NCBI GenBank assembly: GCA_002377855.1
Contig: DFQQ01000035.1
Location: 1 to 64,000, forward strand
Direction: 5' to 3'
DNA: 64,000 bases
Source: Acidovorax delafieldii
Lineage (GTDB): Bacteria; Pseudomonadota; Gammaproteobacteria; Burkholderiales; Burkholderiaceae_C
The notes beneath the pieces were generated by a model, which saw only the letters and a list, made by a program, of their open reading frames with translations, was not told where the DNA came from and did no database searches. Below are positions 7,648-15,691 of this stretch, in pieces; the first letter of the stretch is position 1; each line of letters begins with the position of its first letter. The position numbers were made by a program, and so were the translations under genes.

Positions 7648-9510
7648 ATGGCGCTTCTGCAGATTTCCGAGCCCGGACAGTCCCCTGATCCCCACCAGCG
7701 TCGCATTGCGGTGGGCATTGACCTTGGCACGACCCATTCCCTCGTCGCAGCCGTTCGCAACGGGGTTGCCGAATGCCTGCCCGACGACCAGGGACGCGTG
7801 TTGTTGCCGTCAGTGGTGCGCTATTTGGGGCAGGGCGGGCGTCACATCGGCTATCAAGCCGTGGCCTCGCAGGCTACCGATGCCCGCAACACCATTGCGT
7901 CGGTCAAGCGCTTCATGGGCAGAAGCTTGCAGGACGTGGCCCAGGCCGGGCAACTTCCCTACGAGTTTGTGCAGCCACCAGAAGGTGGCATGGTGAGCAT
8001 CGCCACTGCAGACGGCGTGAAGACGCCAGTGGAGGTGAGCGCCGAGATATTGGCCACGCTGCGCTACCGCGCGGAAGATACGTTCAATGATGATCTGTAT
8101 GGGGCCGTAATAACAGTCCCGGCGTACTTCGACGATGCCCAGCGGCAAGCGACGAAAGACGCGGCAAAACTGGCGGGCATCCATTTGCTGCGCCTCATCA
8201 ACGAGCCTACGGCCGCCGCCATTGCTTATGGGCTGGACAATGCCAGCGAGGGGATCTATGCGGTGTATGACCTGGGCGGCGGCACCTTCGACATTTCCGT
8301 CCTGCGCCTCACGCAAGGTGTTTTTGAAGTCATTGCGACCGGTGGCGATTCCGCCTTGGGAGGAGATGACTACGATGCCGCGCTGGCTGAATGGGTCATG
8401 GCCCAAACCGGATGTGCCGTGCAGACACCCGCTGACAAAGCTGCGATCCGCATCGCTGCGCGCGCGTGCAAGGAATCATTAACCGCTACAGAAAGCGTAG
8501 CATTCAGCGCTGATCTGGCGGGCGGTAACGTGCACTTTGACGTTACAAGAGCGGATTTCGAGGCAGCAACCTCGGCCCTTACTGCCCGTTCCATGGCTGC
8601 GGTGCGCAGAGCGCTTCGCGACGCCCAGCTCGACCGCCAAGAAGTGCAGGGCGTGGTGATGGTGGGCGGCTCTACCCGCATGCCCCAGGTGCAGCGCGCT
8701 GTGGCCGAGTTTTTTGGCCGTGAGCCGCTCACCAACCTTAACCCCGACGAAGTGGTGGCGCTGGGCGCAGCCATCCAGGCCAATCAGCTCGCTGGCAACA
8801 ACACCACTGGCGATTTGCTTTTGCTGGACGTGATCCCGTTGTCGCTAGGCATCGAAACCATGGGGGGCCTGGTGGAGCGCATCGTGGCCCGTAACGAGAC
8901 TATCCCGACAGCCAAGGCGCAAGACTTCACCACTTACAAAGACGGGCAAACCGCGCTCGCAATTCATGTGGTGCAAGGCGAGCGCGATTTGGTGCAGGAC
9001 TGCCGCAGTCTGGCGCGCTTTGAGCTGCGTGGCATTCCGCCCATGGCTGCGGGCGCCGCCCGCATCCGGGTTACGTTTACGGTAGATGCCGATGGACTGC
9101 TGTCTGTCAGCGCAAAAGAGCAGGGCAGTGGCGTGGAAGCGCGCATCGATGTCAAGCCATCGTATGGGCTGTCGGACGAGCAAGTTGCGCGCATGCTGCA
9201 AGACGGTTTTGCTACCGCAGCGCAAGACATGCGTGCCCGCGCCGTGGTAGAGGCCAGGGTGGACGCTGACCGCATGTTGCTGGCCACCGAGAGCGCCCTC
9301 GATGCCGATGGCGACCTGCTCACGGCGCAAGAGCGCAGCAGCGTCGATGCGTTGATGCAGGCGTTGCGTGACCAGCGTGATGCAGATGATGCAGCTGTGA
9401 TTGAGGCGGCCACCGAAGCCTTGGCCAAAGGCACAGAGGCCTTTGCAGCACAGCGCATGAACCGTGGTATTCAGCAGGCATTGGCCGGCAAGAATGTCCA
9501 GTCCTTCTAA
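7648..9510 (+). CDS. hscA: Fe-S assembly chaperone HscA (Hsp70)
   Basis: A specialised Hsp70 that releases the cluster from IscU by ATP-dependent binding of its LPPVK peptide. The ATPase domain carries GIDLGTTHSLVA near residue 20, NEPTAAAIAYGLD, and VYDLGGGTFDIS. GGSTRMPQVQ closes the nucleotide site. The substrate-binding domain follows from about residue 390 (DVIPLSLGIETMGG). From the ATG at 7648 the protein is 620 residues, close to the 616 of E. coli HscA. A longer reading from 7531 would overlap hscB and lacks conserved sequence. Confidence 0.95.
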   Translation: MALLQISEPGQSPDPHQRRIAVGIDLGTTHSLVAAVRNGVAECLPDDQGRVLLPSVVRYLGQGGRHIGYQAVASQATDARNTIASVKRFMGRSLQDVAQAGQLPYEFVQPPEGGMVSIATADGVKTPVEVSAEILATLRYRAEDTFNDDLYGAVITVPAYFDDAQRQATKDAAKLAGIHLLRLINEPTAAAIAYGLDNASEGIYAVYDLGGGTFDISVLRLTQGVFEVIATGGDSALGGDDYDAALAEWVMAQTGCAVQTPADKAAIRIAARACKESLTATESVAFSADLAGGNVHFDVTRADFEAATSALTARSMAAVRRALRDAQLDRQEVQGVVMVGGSTRMPQVQRAVAEFFGREPLTNLNPDEVVALGAAIQANQLAGNNTTGDLLLLDVIPLSLGIETMGGLVERIVARNETIPTAKAQDFTTYKDGQTALAIHVVQGERDLVQDCRSLARFELRGIPPMAAGAARIRVTFTVDADGLLSVSAKEQGSGVEARIDVKPSYGLSDEQVARMLQDGFATAAQDMRARAVVEARVDADRMLLATESALDADGDLLTAQERSSVDALMQALRDQRDADDAAVIEAATEALAKGTEAFAAQRMNRGIQQALAGKNVQSF

Positions 9511-9534
9511 TCCCAAGTTCCAGAGCAAGACGCC

Positions 9535-9873
9535 ATGCCCGTCATCAAAATTCTTCCCCATCCAGAGTACTGCCCGGCAGGTACCGAAATCAGCGCGCCC
9601 GCCGGCACATCGATTTGCGAAGCGCTGCTAGACAATCACATCAATATTGAGCACGCGTGTGACATGAGCTGCGCTTGCACCACCTGCCATGTGATCGTGC
9701 GTGAAGGGATGGCTTCGCTGAACGATGCAGAAGAGGAAGAGGAAGACTTGCTGGACCGCGCATGGGGGCTGGAGCCGCAGTCGCGCCTGTCGTGCCAAGC
9801 CATCCTCGCGCAAAAAGACGTCGTCATCGAAATCCCCAAGTACACGATCAACCACGCCAAGGAAAACCACTGA
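9535..9873 (+). CDS. fdx: ISC-type [2Fe-2S] ferredoxin
   Basis: An adrenodoxin-type ferredoxin that delivers electrons for cluster assembly on IscU. The four ligand cysteines are Cys42, Cys48, Cys51 and Cys87 (ACDMSCACTTCHV and LSCQA). An acidic loop EEEEED around residue 67 is the usual partner-docking surface. Length is 112 residues. Its TGA overlaps the ATG of dnaQ by one base, indicating translational coupling. No iscX follows, unlike E. coli. Confidence 0.95.
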   Translation: MPVIKILPHPEYCPAGTEISAPAGTSICEALLDNHINIEHACDMSCACTTCHVIVREGMASLNDAEEEEEDLLDRAWGLEPQSRLSCQAILAQKDVVIEIPKYTINHAKENH

Positions 9874-10589
9874 TGTCCCGTCAGATCGTCCTGGACACAG
9901 AAACCACCGGTCTCTCTGCAGAAGGGGGCGACCGGATCATCGAGCTGGGATGCGTGGAGTTGCTCAACCGAAAGCTCACGGGCAACAACCTGCACATGTA
10001 CTTCAACCCGGGGCGGGACAGCCATGAAGATGCGCTCAAGGTTCACGGCATCAGCAATGAATTCCTGAAAGACAAGCCCAAGTTTTCCGACATGGCGCCG
10101 CAAATTCTGGAGTACCTCCAGGGCGCTGAGATCATCATTCACAACGCGGCATTTGACGTGGGATTCCTGAACAAGGAACTGGAGCTGACAGGGCGCGCGC
10201 CCTTCAGCACCTACGTAGCCAGCGTCACGGACACCTTGGCAATGGCCAAGGAAATGTACCCGGGCAAACGCAATTCGCTGGATGCGCTGTGCGACCGCCT
10301 GGGCGTGGACAATTCTGGGCGAACGCTACACGGTGCGTTGCTGGATGCTGAACTGCTTGCCGACGTCTACATCAACCTGACCCGCGGCCAAGATGCGCTT
10401 TTGATGGTGGACGACGCGCAAGAAAGCGCAGATGGGGTAGTTCTTGCGCCAGTCGACTTGAGTCGCTTTGCCCTCCAGGTCATCACTGCCAATGATCAGG
10501 AATTGTCAGCCCACGAAGACGTCATGGCACAGATCGACAAGGCCAGCGGTGGCAAAACAATTTGGCGGAAATTAGAGGAGACCGTTTAA
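9873..10589 (+). CDS. dnaQ: DNA polymerase III epsilon subunit (proofreading exonuclease)
   Basis: The 3'-5' exonuclease that proofreads for the replicative polymerase. DEDDh exonuclease motifs are visible: Asp8 and Glu10 in LDTETTGL, the HNAAFDVGFL motif II, and HGALLDAELLADVY with the general-base histidine. The C-terminal tail (IDKASGGKTIWRKLE) would bind the polymerase alpha subunit. From the ATG at 9873 it has 238 residues. The start codon overlaps the fdx stop (TGATG), so this replication gene is coupled to the isc operon. Two tRNA genes follow 31 bp later. Confidence 0.93.
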   Translation: MSRQIVLDTETTGLSAEGGDRIIELGCVELLNRKLTGNNLHMYFNPGRDSHEDALKVHGISNEFLKDKPKFSDMAPQILEYLQGAEIIIHNAAFDVGFLNKELELTGRAPFSTYVASVTDTLAMAKEMYPGKRNSLDALCDRLGVDNSGRTLHGALLDAELLADVYINLTRGQDALLMVDDAQESADGVVLAPVDLSRFALQVITANDQELSAHEDVMAQIDKASGGKTIWRKLEETV

Positions 10590-10593
10590 TTTG

Positions 10594-10602
10594 TGCCATA
10601 AT
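10594..10602 (+). promoter_or_regulatory. extended -10 for tRNA-Val pair
   Basis: TGC-CATAAT directly upstream of the first tRNA, right after the dnaQ stop, resembles an extended -10 element. No good -35 is seen. The tRNAs would start about 20 bp downstream. Confidence 0.4.
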
Positions 10603-10620
10603 CTAAGGCTTGACGCAAAG

Positions 10621-10695
10621 GGGTGATTAGCTCAGCGGTAGAGCACTGCCTTCACACGGCAGGGGTCACATGTTCGATCCATGTATCACCCACCA
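10621..10695 (+). tRNA. tRNA-Val (CAC), copy 1
   Basis: A complete 75-nt cloverleaf. The acceptor stem is GGGTGAT/ATCACCC, the D arm is GCTC/GAGC, the anticodon stem is CTGCC/GGCAG with loop TTCACAC (anticodon CAC at 10653-10655), and the T arm contains TTCGATC. The genomic 3' end already carries CCA. It reads GUG valine codons. Confidence 0.98.
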
Positions 10696-10742
10696 TTTGC
10701 TGTTCTGATTAATGCGACGTCCAAATCTTGGGGTGTCGCGAT

Positions 10743-10817
10743 GGGTGATTAGCTCAGCGGTAGAGCACTGCCTTCACACGGCAGGGGTCACATGTTCGAT
10801 CCATGTATCACCCACCA
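10743..10817 (+). tRNA. tRNA-Val (CAC), copy 2
   Basis: Identical over all 75 nt to the copy at 10621-10695, with anticodon CAC at 10775-10777 and an encoded CCA. The 47-bp spacer between the copies is unrelated to the tRNA. The two are probably processed from one transcript that ends at the hairpin beginning at 10825. Confidence 0.98.
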
Positions 10818-10824
10818 AATTTGA

Positions 10825-10856
10825 AGCGCCTTGCAGCAATGCAAGGCGCTTTTTCT
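10825..10856 (+). terminator. Rho-independent terminator after tRNA-Val pair
   Basis: A perfect 11-bp stem, AGCGCCTTGCA (10825-10835) with TGCAAGGCGCT (10840-10850), a GCAA tetraloop and an immediate T-run. Confidence 0.92.
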
Positions 10857-11031
10857 TTGCGTCTTCATATGCAGCTCTCGCATGTTGTAGTGGTTGAGCG
10901 AGCGGGCACAATGATGCGTTGGGAAAAGCGCCAGTTGCCTCAAAAGCGGGCGCCTTTCAGTGCATTCACCTTCACGCGTGACGCGGCCGTATCGCGCGGC
11001 TCAGTACGAAGCCCTTCGGATCGACCACTAC

Positions 11032-12066
11032 ATGATCTGCTTTCACAATCCTCTTCATCATCTTCACGCCCCACGGCACGAGTTTTTTCGAGGCAATCGC
11101 GTCGATTGCTTTGAAAAGCCGCTCAGGGCGGGCTATGTGGAGCAGGCACTTGCGCAAGGTGGCTACACGCTGCTCAAGCCCGATGCAGACTCTGCCGCCC
11201 TCTTGGCCAAAGTGCACGATCAGCGATACCTCCGTTTTCTGAAGACCGCATGGGAACAGTGGGTCGCGCTCGACCCTGCCAATGCCCACGCGCAACCGTT
11301 CCCGTCAGTCTGGCCCGTGCGGACTCTGCGCAGTGATGTGGAGCCAGCCAATTTCATTGCCAAGCTGGGGCTGTACTCGATGGACAACGGCACGCCTTTG
11401 GCAGAGGGAACTTGGGATGCCGCCAAGGCGGGCGCAGACGCAGCCGCCAGCGCCGCGATGCGCATTGCAAAGGGTGCACCGGCCGCCTTCTGCTGCACCA
11501 GACCGCCCGGTCACCACGCCGGTCCCGATTTCATGGGCGGGTATTGCTTCTTGAACAACGCCGCAGTCGCGGCCCAGGCGCTGCTGGACCACGGTGCCAA
11601 CCGCGTGGCGGTGCTTGATGTGGACTATCACCATGGAAATGGCACCCAGAGCATTTTCTATGGACGCTCCGACGTGTTGTTCGTCAGCATTCATGGCGAC
11701 CCGCTGACCGAATACCCTTTTTTCCTGGGCCACGCAGAAGAGCAAGGCGAGGGCGACGGCTTTGGCTTCAACCTGAACCTGCCACTGCCAGCAGGGTCGG
11801 CGGTAGAAAAATGGTTCGAAGCCCTCGATACCGCCTGTTCCCGCATCACTCAGTACGCCCCCGATGCCTTGGTGGTATCGCTGGGTCTGGACACCTTCGC
11901 AGGCGACCCCATATCGCAATTCGCATTGACCACAGCGGACTTTTTCAGGCTGGGGCGCCGCTTGGCGGCATTGAAGTTGCGTACCGCCCTGATTCTGGAG
12001 GGCGGGTACGCCGCAGCTGAGCTGGGGGCGAACGCCTTGCAGGTCATCCGCGGCTTTGAGGGCTAA
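11032..12066 (+). CDS. aphA: acetylpolyamine amidohydrolase (class II HDAC family)
   Basis: A zinc-dependent deacetylase of the histone-deacetylase superfamily, closest by eye to acetylpolyamine amidohydrolases that release acetate from N-acetylated putrescine or spermidine. The active-site histidine pair is in RPPGHHAG, and the metal-binding Asp and His are in LDVDYHHGNGTQ. The second Asp is in SLGLDTFAGDPIS, and EGGY precedes the C-terminus. The aromatic and linker segments (SFP-like PSVWPVRTL, FLGHAEE) follow the polyamine subfamily. From the ATG at 11032 it has 344 residues, near the 341 of the Mycoplana enzyme; upstream in-frame ATG 10960 adds unconserved sequence. The next gene is 48 bp downstream. 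Confidence 0.85.
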   Translation: MICFHNPLHHLHAPRHEFFRGNRVDCFEKPLRAGYVEQALAQGGYTLLKPDADSAALLAKVHDQRYLRFLKTAWEQWVALDPANAHAQPFPSVWPVRTLRSDVEPANFIAKLGLYSMDNGTPLAEGTWDAAKAGADAAASAAMRIAKGAPAAFCCTRPPGHHAGPDFMGGYCFLNNAAVAAQALLDHGANRVAVLDVDYHHGNGTQSIFYGRSDVLFVSIHGDPLTEYPFFLGHAEEQGEGDGFGFNLNLPLPAGSAVEKWFEALDTACSRITQYAPDALVVSLGLDTFAGDPISQFALTTADFFRLGRRLAALKLRTALILEGGYAAAELGANALQVIRGFEG

Positions 12067-12114
12067 AGCTGTTCAGCAGTAGTGGGCTGTCGGATTCAAA
12101 AGAGGCTAGGAAAA

Positions 12115-13221
12115 ATGGATCAAGTCGAATGCGTGGTGGTGGGTGCTGGAGTGGTGGGGCTGGCGGTTGCGCGAAAGCTGGCTTTGGAGGGACGCGAGGT
12201 GATGGTGCTGGAGGCCGCCGATGCCATTGGCACAGGCACCAGTTCACGTAACAGCGAGGTGATTCACGCCGGGCTTTACTATCCCACAGGGTCGCTCAAG
12301 GCCCGCTTGTGCGTCGCGGGCCGCAATCAACTCTACGCTTACGCAAGAGAGCAAGGAGTTGCGCATCAGCAGTGCGGCAAATTGTTGGTAGCCACGGCGC
12401 CCGAGCAGCGTGCTGGGTTGGAGGGCATCTATGAACGGGCCCACCACAATGGCGTCACGGACCTGCGATGGCTAGACCGTACCGAAGCCCAGGCCATGGA
12501 ACCTGCACTGGAGTGTGTAGCGGCCTTGTTGTCTCCCAGTACGGGCATCATCGACAGCCATGGGCTGATGCTTGCGCTGCAGGGCGATTTGGAGAACGCG
12601 GGCGGGTTGGTGGCATTGAATTCGCCTGTTGCGCTTGCCAATATTGCGCAAGATGCTATTGATTTGGTAGCGGTGGACGGTACGCAACTCAGAACCCGCC
12701 TGTTGGTCAATGCCGCTGGGTTGGCAGCGCCGCAGCTTGCACACAGATTTGCGGGCCTCGATGCACACCATGTCCCTCAGCCGCGTTTCGCAAAAGGCAA
12801 CTATTTCACGCTGGCGGGAAAAGCACCGATCAGCCACCTCATCTACCCCGTGCCTGAGGCTGCGGGCCTCGGAGTTCACCTGACGCTGGACATGGGCGGG
12901 CAAGCCAAGTTTGGCCCCGACGTGCAGTGGGTCGACAACGCAGACGATTTGGTGGTTGACCCACGGCGAGGAGACGCTTTTTATGCCGAGGTACGCAAAT
13001 ACTGGCCAGGTCTGCCAGACGGGGCGCTCATTCCGGGCTACGCAGGAATCCGTCCCAAAATCCACGGCCCAAATCAACCTGCAGCGGACTTCTGTATCCA
13101 GGGGCCGCGAGTTCACGGAATTCCTGGTTTGGTCAACCTCTTTGGCATCGAATCTCCGGGCCTTACCAGTGCGCTTGCGATAGCGGACCACGTCGCCGAT
13201 TTGGTCAGTGCGCCCGCTTAA
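12115..13221 (+). CDS. FAD-dependent oxidoreductase, L-2-hydroxyglutarate oxidase-like
   Basis: A DAO-family flavoprotein of 368 residues. The N-terminal Rossmann fingerprint GAGVVGLAVARKLALEGREVMVLEA binds the FAD ADP moiety. SSRNSEVIHAGLYYPTGSLKARLC is the typical LhgO signature, and GIRPKIHGPNQPAADF with FGIESPGLTSALAIADHVA forms the C-terminal FAD-binding part. It probably oxidises L-2-hydroxyglutarate or a related hydroxyacid, passing electrons to the quinone pool. Substrate is inferred from family resemblance only. Codons from about 12616 to 12672 resemble the short palindromic repeat scattered through this window. Confidence 0.8.
   Translation: MDQVECVVVGAGVVGLAVARKLALEGREVMVLEAADAIGTGTSSRNSEVIHAGLYYPTGSLKARLCVAGRNQLYAYAREQGVAHQQCGKLLVATAPEQRAGLEGIYERAHHNGVTDLRWLDRTEAQAMEPALECVAALLSPSTGIIDSHGLMLALQGDLENAGGLVALNSPVALANIAQDAIDLVAVDGTQLRTRLLVNAAGLAAPQLAHRFAGLDAHHVPQPRFAKGNYFTLAGKAPISHLIYPVPEAAGLGVHLTLDMGGQAKFGPDVQWVDNADDLVVDPRRGDAFYAEVRKYWPGLPDGALIPGYAGIRPKIHGPNQPAADFCIQGPRVHGIPGLVNLFGIESPGLTSALAIADHVADLVSAPA
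12616..12672 (+). repeat. intragenic copy of dispersed palindromic repeat
   Basis: Inside the FAD oxidoreductase gene, GCGCTTGCCAAT, GCGCAAGATGCTATTGAT and TTGGTAGC follow the order and spacing of the intergenic repeat (see 20155-20206). It is divergent, so this assignment is tentative. Confidence 0.5.
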
Positions 13222-13421
13222 CAGGACAGCAAGAAAAGTTTGTAACCCTACGCGACGGTGTCCTACATGCTTGCCAGTTGCGTGGGCGCTAAGATGAATC
13301 CAACGATACGGTTTCAAATGCGGAAGGGGCATTGATGGGCGAGTCATCTGTGCATCATCCCGATGACTGACTCCGCTTGCCGGTTGGTTTGATTGCAACT
13401 TGTTTTTGAAAAGGAAACACC

Positions 13422-13724
13422 ATGAACACTTCTGAAAACTCCACGACACAAGGCGAACTGGAGAAGCTGGTTTCGGACCTGCGCGGTCTTCTGGCCAGCA
13501 AGGATCTGGATTTGGTGCCAGAAATCAAGATGTTGCGTCAACGCCTGGATGACGGCATTCATTCTGCCCGCGAGTCGGCCGTTCGGGCCGCCCACGATGC
13601 TGCACGGCAAGCAAAGGACGCTGCGGTAGCGGCAGATCGTTATGCCCACGATGAACCATGGCGTGTTGCTGGCGCAGCGTTGGCCGTTGGCGCCTTGGTT
13701 GGGTTTTTGCTGGCCCGCCGCTGA
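13422..13724 (+). CDS. ElaB/YqjD-type membrane-anchored protein (DUF883)
   Basis: A 100-residue protein with a long amphipathic helix (residues 10-75, rich in Ala, Asp and Arg) and a single C-terminal transmembrane segment GAALAVGALVGFLLARR. This is the layout of the ElaB/YgaM/YqjD (DUF883) family, whose E. coli members are tail-anchored in the inner membrane and associate with ribosomes in stationary phase. AAAGGA lies 9 bp upstream of the ATG. It heads a three-gene run equivalent to yqjD-yqjE-yqjK. A 200-bp upstream region holds no other gene. Confidence 0.85.
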   Translation: MNTSENSTTQGELEKLVSDLRGLLASKDLDLVPEIKMLRQRLDDGIHSARESAVRAAHDAARQAKDAAVAADRYAHDEPWRVAGAALAVGALVGFLLARR

Positions 13725-13763
13725 AGCGGTGTGCATGGGCATTCATCTACGGCACGGTAGCTC

Positions 13764-14159
13764 ATGAACTGGCTGGCATTGTTAGGGCTGGATACCTTTT
13801 TTGCCCGATGGCGCGTGGCGGCTATCGAAGGCGCCATTGCTGCGGAAGACCGCATGGCTCTGGCGAAGCTGGAGTGGCACGACCAGAAGCGCTATCTCAG
13901 GCGCATTGTGGTGCTCGCCATGGCGGTCGCTGGCTTGACGGTCGTGAGCATGATGATGGTGTCCATGGCAGTGCTGGTCCAGTTTTGGGACACTCCCTAC
14001 CGCAGCGTGACCGGTTGGCTGGTGGCTGGCGTATGGTTGGCTGGCTGGATTTTGGCTGTGTTTGCTTTAGTGCGCAGCGTGCAGAAGGCGGGTGACGGAT
14101 TTCCCTTGACCCGGCGTGAGCTGGGGCAGGACTGGCGAGACATCAAGGAGCGCTTATGA
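13764..14159 (+). CDS. YqjE-like inner membrane protein (Phage_holin_3_6 family)
   Basis: A 131-residue protein with two hydrophobic segments, IVVLAMAVAGLTVVSMMMVSMAV (about residues 50-75) and GWLVAGVWLAGWILAVFALV (about 85-105), and a charged C-terminus. It belongs to the family that databases label phage holin, but its E. coli relative YqjE is a chromosomal stress-related protein. The neighbours confirm the yqjD-E-K context rather than a prophage. Its TGA overlaps the next ATG by 4 bp. Confidence 0.8.
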   Translation: MNWLALLGLDTFFARWRVAAIEGAIAAEDRMALAKLEWHDQKRYLRRIVVLAMAVAGLTVVSMMMVSMAVLVQFWDTPYRSVTGWLVAGVWLAGWILAVFALVRSVQKAGDGFPLTRRELGQDWRDIKERL

Positions 14160-14482
14160 GCGAACAGTATCAAACGACTCCGCTCCCCGCACCAAACGTG
14201 CATCCCACACCAGCGCAGCAACAGATCCTGTCCAGAATTGCCGCGCAGAGGGAACGTGTGCGTGCGCGCCGGGTAGCCTTTTTGCAAGCCGAAAACGCAA
14301 ACCCAGGCGCGCGCTCTACCGGTGGAGACGAAGACTCCATCGTGCTGCGCGCAGCCGCCTTTGCTAAACAGCATCCGGCCGCCGTGGTCGCGCTTGCTGG
14401 CGCCGCCATGGCTCTTGGGCCAAGCCGCCTGCTGCGGTGGGCAACGGTGGCTTTGCCTTGGATCATGCGGCTGCGTCGCTGA
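14156..14482 (+). CDS. YqjK-like hypothetical membrane protein
   Basis: A 108-residue protein, third gene of the ElaB/YqjE group, starting in a 4-bp overlap with the preceding stop. The first 60 residues are polar (SRIAAQRERVRARR), and the end has a hydrophobic stretch AAVVALAGAAMALGPSRLLRWATVALPWIM. Position and shape match YqjK, but sequence similarity cannot be judged reliably. Function unknown. Confidence 0.65.
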   Translation: MSEQYQTTPLPAPNVHPTPAQQQILSRIAAQRERVRARRVAFLQAENANPGARSTGGDEDSIVLRAAAFAKQHPAAVVALAGAAMALGPSRLLRWATVALPWIMRLRR

Positions 14483-14562
14483 CGCCTTTCAGAGCGGCTG
14501 AAAAGCGCCTTCAGCGATGCGCAATGTACGGGCGGGCAAGTAAACGCGCAGGGCGCTTTACT

Positions 14563-15654
14563 TCAGCGAGCAAATTTTGCCGCTTTGATTGCTTTAGCGG
14601 CCTGGGCCACTAGGGCAGGGCCTTCATAGATCAGGCCCGTGTAGATTTGCACCACATCCGCCCCTGCTTCAATTTTGCTAACCGCGTCTTGGGCACTCAT
14701 GACTCCGCCCACGCCGATGATTGGAAACTCCTTGCCCAGGGCCGATCTGAGCTGGCGAATCACGCGGTTGCTGGCCTCCAGTACTGGTGCGCCACTCAGT
14801 CCCCCAGTCTCGCCGGCATGGGCCATGCCCTGAACCGCGTCGCGGGCAATTGTGGTGTTGGTGGCAATCACTCCGTCCATTCCGTGGCGCTTCAAGGTTG
14901 CGGCGATCACTCCCACTTGAACTTCATCCAGGTCGGGAGCAATTTTCACAAAAATAGGAACCCGACGCTTGGTGCGTGTGGTCGCGCCCGCATGCGGCAT
15001 ATCTTGGTTTGCAAGCCATTCGCGCCGATGTGCAATGGCTCCGAGCAAGGAGTCGAGTGCCTCATCGCTCTGCAGCGCACGCAGGTTCTGTGTGTTGGGT
15101 GAACTGATGTTCACCGTGACGTAGTCTGCATGCGGGTAGACGCCGTCCAAGCAAGTGAGATAGTCACTGGTTGCGTTCTCAATGGGCGTTGTAGCGTTCT
15201 TGCCGATGTTCAAGCCCAACAGCATGGGCGTTGCCCGGTGTTGCTTGCGGAATTGCGCGAGCTGCACATTGCGTACGAAGGCGTCCAGACCTTCGTTATT
15301 GAAACCCAGCCGATTGATCAGGGCGTGGGCTTGCGGCAGCCTGAACATGCGCGGCTTGGGGTTGCCAGGTTGCGCCTTGGGCGTGACGGTACCGACCTCT
15401 ACGAAACCGAACCCCATGGCGCCCAGGGCATCGATGCAGCGGGCGTTTTTATCCAGCCCCGCAGCCATGCCTACCCGATTGGGAAAGCGCAGGCCGGCCA
15501 ATTCCACGGGGTCCTCTACGCGCGACTGGCACCAAGCCCATTGCAATGGAGTTCTCTGCCCCTTGGCCAGCATATCCATGGTCAAGTCGTGCGCGGCCTC
15601 GGGGTCCATGCCAAACAGAAAGGAACGGGTGAGGGAATAAGGGATGAGGGACAT
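14563..15654 (-). CDS. pyrD: dihydroorotate dehydrogenase (quinone), class 2
   Basis: A membrane-associated flavoenzyme that oxidises dihydroorotate to orotate with ubiquinone in pyrimidine synthesis. It has the class 2 N-terminal helix (LIPYSLTRSFLFGMDPEAAHDLTM) that forms the quinone tunnel. The FMN site includes GMAAGLDKNA, the catalytic Ser region is VNISSPNTQNLR, and VKIAPDL, ATNTT and GVGGVMSAQDA complete the barrel. Length is 363 residues. It is divergent from rpiA, with only 37 bp between start codons. Confidence 0.96.
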   Translation of the reverse strand: MSLIPYSLTRSFLFGMDPEAAHDLTMDMLAKGQRTPLQWAWCQSRVEDPVELAGLRFPNRVGMAAGLDKNARCIDALGAMGFGFVEVGTVTPKAQPGNPKPRMFRLPQAHALINRLGFNNEGLDAFVRNVQLAQFRKQHRATPMLLGLNIGKNATTPIENATSDYLTCLDGVYPHADYVTVNISSPNTQNLRALQSDEALDSLLGAIAHRREWLANQDMPHAGATTRTKRRVPIFVKIAPDLDEVQVGVIAATLKRHGMDGVIATNTTIARDAVQGMAHAGETGGLSGAPVLEASNRVIRQLRSALGKEFPIIGVGGVMSAQDAVSKIEAGADVVQIYTGLIYEGPALVAQAAKAIKAAKFAR

Positions 15655-15691
15655 GGAACGATAATTGAAGAATTACCTTCGATTTTCCCCC

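Noticed and set aside
13764..14159. Phage holin, hence a prophage remnant
   Set aside because: The holin label is a family name. The flanking ElaB- and YqjK-like genes show the chromosomal yqjDEK context, and no phage genes are near.
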